DNA of 64,000 nt from Ascidiaceihabitans sp023955215. Lineage in GTDB: Bacteria > Pseudomonadota > Alphaproteobacteria > Rhodobacterales > Rhodobacteraceae. Under the pieces are notes generated by a model, which had not been told where the DNA came from, searched no databases, and saw only the letters and a list, made by a program, of their open reading frames with translations. The DNA lies in the NCBI GenBank assembly GCA_943788345.1, contig CALSPX010000004.1, forward strand, positions 1 to 64,000, in the 5' to 3' direction. Position 1 is the stretch's first letter; every line of letters begins with the position of its first letter. Below are positions 1-6,856 of this stretch, piece after piece. The translations under genes were made by a program, and so were the position numbers.

Positions 1-24
1 TTAACCCCCACATTTCAAACGCAA

Positions 25-60
25 AAAGAGCGGGTGTATTGTACATAACACCCGCCCTTT
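25..60. terminator. Bidirectional terminator after tkt
   Basis: The 7-bp arms CGGGTGT (31-37) and ACACCCG (48-54) enclose a 10-nt loop. They are flanked by an A run on the left and a T run on the right, so the hairpin has a U tract in either direction. It lies just past the stop codon of the minus-strand transketolase gene and would end that transcript. Confidence 0.75.
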
Positions 61-105
61 TGTACATTTTAGCCGTTCAGCAGCGCCGAACAGTGCGGTA
101 CCGCC

Positions 106-2121
106 TTACAGAAGCGCCTTGGCTTTCGCTGCCACATTCGCCGCTGTGATGCCGAATTGTTCGAACAATTCGTCCGCTGGTGCAGAGGCACCAAAGCTGT
201 CCATGCCAACAAAATCAGCCTTGTTAGATTTGCCACGTTCGCCCAGCAACCACTGGTCCCAACCTTGGCGTACAGCCGCTTCAACACCCACACGAACTGG
301 GCCGCCCGGAAGCACGCGTTTGCGGTAGCTTTCGTCTTGCTGTGCGAACAATTCCATACATGGCATGGACACAATGCGTGTGCCGATCCCTTCCGATTGT
401 AGAATGTCACGTGCCGCCAATGCGATCTCAACTTCTGACCCTGAGGCCATCAAGATAACCTGACGTTTGCCCTCTGCATCCGCCAAAACATAAGCGCCTT
501 GCGCAGTCAGGTTTTTGGTTTTGTGCTCGGTGCGAACCGTTGGCAAACCTTGGCGTGTTAGGGACAAGACAGAAGGGGTCTCTTTGGTGGTCAGTGCTAT
601 TTCCCATGCCTCTGCCGTCTCTACAGTATCTGCGGGGCGGAACACGTAAGTGTTTGGCGTTGCACGTGAAATTGCAAGGTGCTCAACAGGTTGGTGTGTT
701 GGGCCATCTTCGCCAAGGCCGATGCTGTCGTGCGTCATAACGAAAACCGTTGGGATTTTCATCAAGGCTGCAAGGCGCATTGCTGGGCGTGCATAGTCGG
801 TGAAGCACATGAACGTTCCGCCGTATGGACGCACGCCGCCGTGCAGCGCCATGCCGTTCATTGCAGAGGACATGCCGTGCTCACGGATACCCCAGTAGAC
901 GTAGCGACCTGCGCGCGTGTCCAGATCGAAAACACCCATGTCAGATGTCTTGGTGTTGTTAGATCCTGTAAGGTCGGCAGAGCCGCCCACAGTCTCTGGC
1001 ATGATCGGGTTCAAGACCTGAAGCACCTTCTCAGAAGAGGCGCGTGTCGCCATCTTAGGCGCTGTTTCAGAAGCTTCTTTTTTGAACGCCTTTACGGCGG
1101 CGCTTAGCTTCTTTGGAGCGTCCAAAGCATAGGCACGTTTGAACTGTTCTTGCTTGCCGTTTGGAAGGGTCGTAAAGCGCTCTTCCCACTCGAGACGCGC
1201 AGCTTTCCCTTTTGTTCCAATGGCTTCCCATGCAGCCTTGGTTTCTGCAGGAACCTCAAACGGACCTGTCGTCCAACCATAGGCGGCTTTGGCTGCTGCC
1301 ATTTGCTCTGGGTCGGTCAATGCGCCGTGGCCTTTGGATGTGTCTTGCGCTGCGTGGCCCAAAGCGATGTGGGTCTTGCAAGCGATCATTGTTGGCTTGT
1401 TACCCTTCTTGGCTTGGGTCAACGCCTCATCAATGGCAACCGGATCGTGGCCGTCGATTTCAAGAACCGCCCAACCTGCTGATTTAAAACGCTGAACTTG
1501 GTCCGTGCGGTCTGACAATTCAACAGTGCCATCGATGGTGATGTTGTTGTTGTCCCACATGACAATCAGCTTGGACAATGCGTGGCGGCCAGCAAGGGTG
1601 ATCGCCTCTTGGCTCACGCCTTCCATCAAGCAGCCGTCGCCAGCCATGACGTATGTGTAGTGATCTACGGCTTTTTTGCCGTAAGTGGCGCGCTGGATCT
1701 CTTCGGCCATTGCGAAACCTACTGAGTTTGCAATGCCTTGGCCTAATGGTCCTGTTGTGGTTTCGATACCGGTTGCGTGACCGTACTCAGGGTGACCTGC
1801 AGTGATCGCGCCCCACTGGCGGAAATTTTTGATCTGCTCGAGGGTCATGTCTTCATAGCCCGTTAGATGAAGAAGAGAGTACAACAACATTGAGCCGTGG
1901 CCGGCAGATAGAATGAAGCGATCGCGGTCTGGCCAATGCGGCGCAGATGCATCAAATTTCAGGTGCTTTTCAAAAAGGACAGTCGCAACGTCGGCCATAC
2001 CGATTGGCATACCAGAGTGGCCAGAGTTGGCAGCTGCAACAGCGTCTAATGTCAGCGCGCGGATGGCGGCTGATTTGGACCAATGATCGGGGTTGGCGGT
2101 GCGTAGGGCAGTCAAATCCAC
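106..2121 (-). CDS. tkt: Transketolase
   Basis: Thiamine-diphosphate enzyme that moves two-carbon ketol units between sugar phosphates in the cytosolic pentose phosphate pathway. At 671 residues it has the full family length. The N-terminal half carries the TPP/Mg motif GDGCLMEG followed by NNNITIDG, and the C-terminal half has the typical IREHGM and GPTHQP stretches. The start appears to be GTG at 2121: an AAGGA Shine-Dalgarno sits 9 nt upstream and the protein begins (V/M)DLTALRTANPDHWSKSAA, the usual transketolase N-terminus. Longer upstream reading is not needed. The gene is divergent from the coiled-coil/zapA pair across about 270 bp, which must hold both promoters. Confidence 0.97.
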   Translation of the reverse strand: MDLTALRTANPDHWSKSAAIRALTLDAVAAANSGHSGMPIGMADVATVLFEKHLKFDASAPHWPDRDRFILSAGHGSMLLYSLLHLTGYEDMTLEQIKNFRQWGAITAGHPEYGHATGIETTTGPLGQGIANSVGFAMAEEIQRATYGKKAVDHYTYVMAGDGCLMEGVSQEAITLAGRHALSKLIVMWDNNNITIDGTVELSDRTDQVQRFKSAGWAVLEIDGHDPVAIDEALTQAKKGNKPTMIACKTHIALGHAAQDTSKGHGALTDPEQMAAAKAAYGWTTGPFEVPAETKAAWEAIGTKGKAARLEWEERFTTLPNGKQEQFKRAYALDAPKKLSAAVKAFKKEASETAPKMATRASSEKVLQVLNPIMPETVGGSADLTGSNNTKTSDMGVFDLDTRAGRYVYWGIREHGMSSAMNGMALHGGVRPYGGTFMCFTDYARPAMRLAALMKIPTVFVMTHDSIGLGEDGPTHQPVEHLAISRATPNTYVFRPADTVETAEAWEIALTTKETPSVLSLTRQGLPTVRTEHKTKNLTAQGAYVLADAEGKRQVILMASGSEVEIALAARDILQSEGIGTRIVSMPCMELFAQQDESYRKRVLPGGPVRVGVEAAVRQGWDQWLLGERGKSNKADFVGMDSFGASAPADELFEQFGITAANVAAKAKALL

Positions 2122-2393
2122 GTGGTATCATCCTTTGAAAAATGTCGAAGTTAAAGCTGCATAACAGCCAAGACGCAAAGATCAAGTCGGGGATATCCGC
2201 TGAATGCGAAACTTGCATGAGCGTGCGGCCACAAATCGCTGATACCAAGGGGGGCGCATTTTCTTACCGCTTTGGGTAGTCTGTTTGAAACAAGGGATTA
2301 AATTCGATTCGATTGTGGCTCGATTATTCGCTTTATTCGGATATAGTTGTTAAAAACGAGCAATCGGCAGATACTAAAAGACGAGGGCAACGC

Positions 2394-2867
2394 ATGAGCG
2401 ATATTGACGAACTTCAGCGACGGATCACCGCGGCAATGGACCGTGTGGCCGCTGGCTTGGACCATTTGGGAGCCAACAGCGGTGGCGATTCAGCGCCCCT
2501 TGGGCAAGCGCTTGAAGAAGAAAAACTAGCCAATGCGCAATTGACTGAGCGTGTCCGTGTGCTGAACCAACGCCAAGAGGGTGAATTGGCTTCGACGGCA
2601 CAGATGGCACAAGGTGCCAAGGCGCGGATGGCTGAATTGGACGCTGAAATTCAACGCGTTCGTAAAGCCAACGATGGTCTGCGCGAATTGAACGATGCGT
2701 TGCGGGTCGCCAATGAGGCGGGTGTCGGTGAGCCACATTTGATCAACAAGTCTATGATGGCTGAGCTGGAGGCGCTGCGCGCGGCCCGTTCTATTGACGT
2801 TGCGGAAACCACTGCGATCATAGAAGCGTTGACACCATTGATCAACGAAGCAGAGGGAGCAGCCTAA
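2394..2867 (+). CDS. Coiled-coil protein coupled to zapA
   Basis: A 157-residue protein that I cannot assign to a characterised family. It is highly charged and heptad-rich through about residues 40-115 (long runs of E, Q, R, L and A without prolines), which indicates a long coiled coil, and it has no signal peptide or membrane segment. The start ATG at 2394 follows a GAGGG Shine-Dalgarno; the frame is open further upstream but without a better start. Its stop shares one base with the zapA start (TAATG), so the two are translationally coupled. Inference: a small cytosolic cell-division accessory protein, functionally like ZapB, acting with ZapA at the FtsZ ring. The sequence alone does not prove this. 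Confidence 0.8.
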   Translation: MSDIDELQRRITAAMDRVAAGLDHLGANSGGDSAPLGQALEEEKLANAQLTERVRVLNQRQEGELASTAQMAQGAKARMAELDAEIQRVRKANDGLRELNDALRVANEAGVGEPHLINKSMMAELEALRAARSIDVAETTAIIEALTPLINEAEGAA

Positions 2868-3262
2868 TGCCAGAAATTACAATCGTCATCGGCGGACGCA
2901 ATTTTGAAGTGGCCTGCCAAGCGGGTGAAGAACAATATTTACAAGCCGCAGCCAAGATGCTGGACGACGAAGCCCAAGTTTTGTCAGACCAAGTTGGACG
3001 TATGCCAGAAGCACGTATGTTGTTGATGGCGGGCCTCATGCTGGCGGATAAAACCGCAAGCTTTGAGGACAAGGTAAGCCAAATCCAAGGGACGTTGAAT
3101 GAGCGCGAGGCGGAGTTGGAAGGCTTGCGTAACATGGCACCACCACCACCAGAACGCGTCGAAGTGCCTGTGATCCCAGCAACTGTCACTGATACATTGG
3201 CAGAATTGGCTGCGCGCGCAGAATCTTTGGCAGCCTCAGTTGAAGAAAAGGCCGCTGGATAA
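2867..3262 (+). CDS. zapA: Cell division protein ZapA
   Basis: ZapA binds FtsZ filaments in the cytoplasm and promotes their bundling at the division site. The 131-residue product begins MPEITIVIGGRNFEVACQAG, which is the ZapA N-terminal beta-hairpin region (V-x-I-x-G-R-x-F/Y-x-[IV]-x-C), and continues with an E-rich helix for oligomerisation. It is about 20 residues longer than the Escherichia coli protein, with a proline-rich linker (PPPPERVEVPVIP) before the last helix. It is transcribed with the preceding coiled-coil gene and overlaps it by one base. No 6S RNA can be placed directly after it, since only 64 bases separate it from the convergent glutaredoxin gene. Confidence 0.9.
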   Translation: MPEITIVIGGRNFEVACQAGEEQYLQAAAKMLDDEAQVLSDQVGRMPEARMLLMAGLMLADKTASFEDKVSQIQGTLNEREAELEGLRNMAPPPPERVEVPVIPATVTDTLAELAARAESLAASVEEKAAG

Positions 3263-3296
3263 ATCCAACAGCCCATTCTCAACTCTATAAACTAAC

Positions 3297-3325
3297 AAAG
3301 GTGCACAATTCGCGCACCTTTTTCG
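3297..3325. terminator. Terminator between zapA and the glutaredoxin gene
   Basis: AAAGGTGC (3297-3304) pairs with GCACCTTT (3314-3321), followed by T residues, with an A run on the opposite side. The hairpin lies between convergent genes and can serve both. Confidence 0.75.
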
Positions 3326-3326
3326 T

Positions 3327-3689
3327 TTATGCGTTGGCTTCGCGAATTTTGTCTGCCGCGTCTTTGTCAAACGCCACACCGTTTTCAGCAAACAAGGTGT
3401 CCAGTTCGCCGGACAATGTCATCTCAGTGATGATGTCACAGCCGCCGACGAATTCGCCTTTGACGTATAGCTGTGGAACAGTTGGCCAATCAGAAAACTC
3501 TTTGATGCCTTGGCGAATAGCTTCGTCAGCCAATACATTTACATCAGCAAATTCGACGCCCATGTAGTTTAAAACGCCAGCAACTTTGCTGGAGAAACCA
3601 CACTGTGGCATCTCTTTGGTGCCCTTCATGTACAAAACAACGCTGTTATCGCTGATCTGAGTTTGGATTTGTGTTGCTGTATCAGTCAT
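3327..3689 (-). CDS. grxD: Monothiol glutaredoxin, Grx4 type
   Basis: A CGFS-type glutaredoxin of 120 residues. The signature Cys30-Gly-Phe-Ser lies in MPQCGFSSK, preceded by the glutathione-binding lysine region (YMKGTKEMP), and the later TVPQLYV and GGCDI motifs complete the thioredoxin fold. Family members bind a bridging [2Fe-2S] cluster with glutathione and pass it to target proteins or to BolA partners in the cytosol. The bolA-like gene lies directly upstream on the same strand, 56 bp away, which fits the known Grx4-BolA heterodimer in Fe-S trafficking and iron sensing. Confidence 0.95.
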   Translation of the reverse strand: MTDTATQIQTQISDNSVVLYMKGTKEMPQCGFSSKVAGVLNYMGVEFADVNVLADEAIRQGIKEFSDWPTVPQLYVKGEFVGGCDIITEMTLSGELDTLFAENGVAFDKDAADKIREANA

Positions 3690-3745
3690 CGGATTATCCT
3701 TTGGATAGGGTATTATTCGAAACGTCGGCGCGTGGCCTTGGTCAA

Positions 3746-3988
3746 TTACTCTGGAACTTTGGTGGTCAGCGCGAGGGCGTGTAGTTCGCCGTGCGAGCCA
3801 TCCATTTTGCCTTTAAGTGCAGCATAAACAGCGCGTTGTTGTTGAACGCGGTTCTTACCTTTGAAGCTTTCGTCGATCACTTCGGCCGCATAGTGATTTC
3901 CGTCACCCGCAAGATCAGTGATGGTGATCGCAGCGTTTGGAAACGTTTCGCGGATCAAGTCTTCGATGTCTTTGGCCTGCATTGGCAT
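3746..3988 (-). CDS. bolA: BolA family protein
   Basis: A small (80-residue) BolA-fold protein. It contains the characteristic FPNAAITITDLAGDGNHYAAEVID segment, split by the invariant G-D-x-x-H loop whose histidine joins a shared [2Fe-2S] cluster with a CGFS glutaredoxin. The C-terminal FKGKNRVQQQRAVYAAL helix matches the family. The frame extends to a GTG at 3997, but ATG at 3988 has GGAG eight nucleotides upstream and is preferred. It precedes the glutaredoxin gene in a likely two-gene operon. It could equally be called IbaG or BolA3-like; the exact subfamily is not resolved. Confidence 0.92.
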   Translation of the reverse strand: MPMQAKDIEDLIRETFPNAAITITDLAGDGNHYAAEVIDESFKGKNRVQQQRAVYAALKGKMDGSHGELHALALTTKVPE

Positions 3989-4155
3989 GGGCGGCACTCC
4001 GGCATGGGAAATTTATAATTGCCTGACAGATTTAGGGGTGCTTTGGTGCAAGCGCAAGGACATGCATCTGATCTGCGACAACAAAGTGGATCAAAGCCTC
4101 TGGTCATTGTGGCGTTCTGGGGTGAATATCAATCAAAATGGGGGGGCAATTGGAC

Positions 4156-5118
4156 ATGTTTGAAAATGCACCAGAGCAGGCTTTGGCATGGCACCGTGCT
4201 GGAAAAGGCGCGGCACTCGCGACTGTGATCCAAACATGGGGCAGTGCGCCGCGTCGAATTGGTGCGCAGCTCGCGATTGCAGGTGACGGCGAAATGCAGG
4301 GCTCGGTTTCGGGCGGCTGCGTTGAGGGTGCCGTGGTTGTTGAGGCGCTTGAGGCGTTGGAAAAGGGTGAGGCACGTGTTTTGGAATATGGTGTCAGCGA
4401 TGGTGATGCCTTTGCTGTGGGGCTGGCCTGTGGCGGGACGATTAAGATTTTGGTTGAACCGATTGGCGCGGTCTTGCCCGAAGAACTATTAGCCCGATTG
4501 GTAGAGGCGCGCACAACCCGCACTGGGATCGCATATGTGGTTGATATCAAAAGTGGTACGCGCGGACTGACCAGTGATGGCTTTGTTGAGCGATTTGCCA
4601 AGGACCGTTCAGGTTTTGAAGAAGATGGTGAGAGGTTCGTAGCTATCCACAATCCGCCTTTGCGTTTGGCTATTGTTGGTGCGGTTCACATTGCCCAAGC
4701 ATTGATGCCGATGGCACGTATTGCCGGTTTTGATCCGGTTGTGATCGATCCGCGAGGTGCTTTTGGTTCCGCAGCACGTTTTCCCGGTGAGACGATACTT
4801 GAGGATTGGCCTGACGAGGCGCTTAGGACTTACGGCGTTGATGCCCGCACTGCATTGGTGTTGCTATCGCATGATCCTAAACTGGATGATCCGGCATTGC
4901 ATGTTGGGCTGCGATCAAAGTCTTTTTATATCGGGGCCTTGGGGTCTAAACGAACCCACGCAAAAAGAGCTGAGCGCTTGTTAGCAGATGGTTTTGCACA
5001 AAAGGACATAGACCGTATTCATGGACCCGTAGGGTTAGACATCGGCGCAGCGAGTCCACAGGAAATTGCCGTCTCGATCCTGTCTGAGATGGTTCAAGTA
5101 TTGCGTCAGCCAATATGA
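4156..5118 (+). CDS. XdhC-like molybdenum-enzyme maturation protein
   Basis: Family of XdhC/CoxI proteins, which bind molybdenum cofactor, help add the equatorial sulfur ligand and insert the cofactor into xanthine dehydrogenase or CO-dehydrogenase-like enzymes. The N-terminal XdhC_CoxI domain has ATVIQTWGSAPRRIGAQL and GSVSGGCVEGAVV (Gly-Gly-Cys-Val-Glu motif). The C-terminal half is a Rossmann domain (LAIVGAVHIAQAL; FYIGALGSKRTHAKR). ATG at 4156, with a G run 9 nt upstream, is preferred over ATG at 4138, which would add six residues. It overlaps the next gene by four bases (ATGA) and lies upstream of the hydroxylase subunits, so it most likely matures that enzyme. Confidence 0.88.
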   Translation: MFENAPEQALAWHRAGKGAALATVIQTWGSAPRRIGAQLAIAGDGEMQGSVSGGCVEGAVVVEALEALEKGEARVLEYGVSDGDAFAVGLACGGTIKILVEPIGAVLPEELLARLVEARTTRTGIAYVVDIKSGTRGLTSDGFVERFAKDRSGFEEDGERFVAIHNPPLRLAIVGAVHIAQALMPMARIAGFDPVVIDPRGAFGSAARFPGETILEDWPDEALRTYGVDARTALVLLSHDPKLDDPALHVGLRSKSFYIGALGSKRTHAKRAERLLADGFAQKDIDRIHGPVGLDIGAASPQEIAVSILSEMVQVLRQPI

Positions 5119-6140
5119 AGTTTGGTTCGGTTCGAACATCTCAAGCTGTTGGGGCTGTGCTTGCCCATTCGCTTCATGTTCAGTCCGGCGCGAACGGTAC
5201 CAGTTACCGGATTGCCAAGGGCACTGTCCTTACAGGTGAACATATCAAAGACCTTTTAGCGGATCAGCAGACTGACATTGTTGTCGCGCATCTTGAAAAC
5301 GGGGACGTTGAGGAAAACGAGGCTGCGACACGATTGGCGGCCGCGGTTGCGCCAGATGCTGCGAAAATTGGGGTGCGAATTTCGGCTGCAGGTGCAGGGC
5401 GCGTCAATCTATATGCAATCGACGCAGGGGTTGTAGAAATTGATGAGACAGCTGTAATGGCGCTGAACGCTGTCGATCCTATGATTACAATGGCAACGGT
5501 CCCACAGTTTCACCGCACTGACAGCAAGGGTATGATCGCAACGATCAAGATTATTGCCTATTCGGTCCTGCAATCGTCATTGTCACAGGCCGCAAGCGTA
5601 GCTGCCAATGCCATTCGTATTGCAACTCCGCAGTATCGAACAGCTACGTTGATCGAAACGCAGGTTGGCGATGAAATGCCCTCATTCAAGGGCCGCGACG
5701 CCATGCGTGGGCGATTGGATCGTTTTGGTGTCGAACTGCTTGAACGAACGGTTGTGCCACATAGTGAGGCGGCGATTACGACGGCTTTGTCAGAAGCTGA
5801 AGGGGAGTTCGTTTTGTTACTTACTGCCTCTGCAACGTCTGATCCCATGGATGTTGGTCCCCAAGCGTTGCGCCAAGCAGGCGGTGAAGTCACAGGTTTT
5901 GGAATGCCAGTTGATCCCGGAAACCTCTTGTTTTTTGGTCAGTTAGACGCAAAGCCAGTGATCGGGTTGCCTGGCTGCGCGCGGTCCCCTGCGTTAAATG
6001 GTGCGGATTGGGTTCTGGAAAGACTGCTATGTGGAATATCACTGTCAAAAAGGGACATTGCAGCGATGGGGGTGGGTGGTTTGCTTAAGGAAATCCCAAC
6101 CAGACCCCAGCCACGCGCAAGAGTTCTGCCAAGAACGTAG
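5115..6140 (+). CDS. Molybdopterin-binding protein (MoCF_biosynth domain)
   Basis: A 341-residue protein starting MKFGSVRTSQAVGAVLAHSL, with a MoeA/CinA-like molybdopterin-binding domain in its second half (EFVLLLTASATSDPMDVGPQALRQAGGEV, then PGNLLFFG and GLPGCARSPALNGADWVLERL). It overlaps xdhC by four bases. Longer relatives that I recall carry a fused MobA/MocA-like nucleotidyltransferase after the motif MGVGGLLKEIPTRPQPR; here the protein ends just after that motif. The cofactor cytidylylation step must therefore be encoded elsewhere, or the shorter form is sufficient. Likely role: handling of molybdopterin for the downstream molybdenum hydroxylase. Confidence 0.8.
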   Translation: MKFGSVRTSQAVGAVLAHSLHVQSGANGTSYRIAKGTVLTGEHIKDLLADQQTDIVVAHLENGDVEENEAATRLAAAVAPDAAKIGVRISAAGAGRVNLYAIDAGVVEIDETAVMALNAVDPMITMATVPQFHRTDSKGMIATIKIIAYSVLQSSLSQAASVAANAIRIATPQYRTATLIETQVGDEMPSFKGRDAMRGRLDRFGVELLERTVVPHSEAAITTALSEAEGEFVLLLTASATSDPMDVGPQALRQAGGEVTGFGMPVDPGNLLFFGQLDAKPVIGLPGCARSPALNGADWVLERLLCGISLSKRDIAAMGVGGLLKEIPTRPQPRARVLPRT

Positions 6141-6237
6141 GGTCATTCCGCATGCCGTAAGGGAAGTTTTTTGTTCTCAAGTGGCCCGCACCATGCTTAA
6201 CTCAATTTAATTACAACGAAACAACAGGGAGAGAGAT

Positions 6238-6723
6238 ATGGCACAGGTCACGATGACCGTGAACGGCAAAGCCGCGTCTGGCACAGTTGAGGGACGCACG
6301 CTTTTGTCTTCATTCTTGCGCGAGACGTTGGATTTGACCGGAACGCACGTTGGGTGCGACACCAGCCAATGTGGGGCATGCGTGGTGCACGTTGATGGGG
6401 TTGCTGTTAAATCCTGCACTATGCTTGCTGCCGAAGCTGATGGCGCAAATGTTGCGACGATTGAAGGCCAAGCGGCACCTGACGGCACGTTAAATACAAT
6501 CCAACAAGCGTTTCAGGACCACCATGGTTTGCAGTGTGGGTTCTGTACCCCGGGTATGGTGATGACGACTGCGGCTTTGTTGAAAGACAATCCTAAGCCA
6601 TCAGAACAAGAAATTCGTGTGCATTTGGAGGGCAATATTTGCCGCTGCACGGGATACCACAACATCATCAAGGCAATCTATGCCGCGTCCGGACAGGACG
6701 TTGCTGCATTGGGTGCTGATTAA
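6238..6723 (+). CDS. coxS: Molybdenum hydroxylase small subunit, [2Fe-2S]
   Basis: Iron-sulfur subunit of a xanthine dehydrogenase/CO dehydrogenase family enzyme, 161 residues. The plant-ferredoxin-like N-terminal domain has GCDTSQCGACVVHVDG plus a later Cys (SCTML). The C-terminal four-helix domain has CGFCTPGM and CRCTGY for the second [2Fe-2S] cluster. It relays electrons from the molybdenum site to the flavin subunit. A GGGAGAG Shine-Dalgarno precedes ATG 6238. It is the first of three subunit genes in S-L-M order. The symbol coxS is by homology only; the physiological substrate is unknown. Confidence 0.93.
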   Translation: MAQVTMTVNGKAASGTVEGRTLLSSFLRETLDLTGTHVGCDTSQCGACVVHVDGVAVKSCTMLAAEADGANVATIEGQAAPDGTLNTIQQAFQDHHGLQCGFCTPGMVMTTAALLKDNPKPSEQEIRVHLEGNICRCTGYHNIIKAIYAASGQDVAALGAD

Positions 6724-6778
6724 CTCCAAACGAACGGGGAAGGGAGAGTTCCCCAACGTTTCAGTCCAAACATCATGG

Positions 6779-6800
6779 AAAGGCGGATGCCCCGCCTTTT
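6779..6800 (+). terminator. Hairpin between small and large hydroxylase subunits
   Basis: AAAGGCGG (6779-6786) pairs with CCGCCTTT (6792-6799), followed by a T and then a mixed sequence. It sits in the unusually long 133-bp gap between coxS and coxL, together with a second GGGGAA/TTCCCC hairpin at 6736-6754. It could be an attenuator or an mRNA stabiliser rather than a full stop. Confidence 0.4.
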
Positions 6801-6856
6801 GACCAAACATAAGCGCATGATTGATAACAGTTGATCTGCGATAGGGAGGAAAGACC

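Noticed and set aside
3263..3326. 6S RNA after zapA
   Set aside because: Only 64 bases separate zapA and the convergent glutaredoxin gene, far too few, and they hold a terminator.
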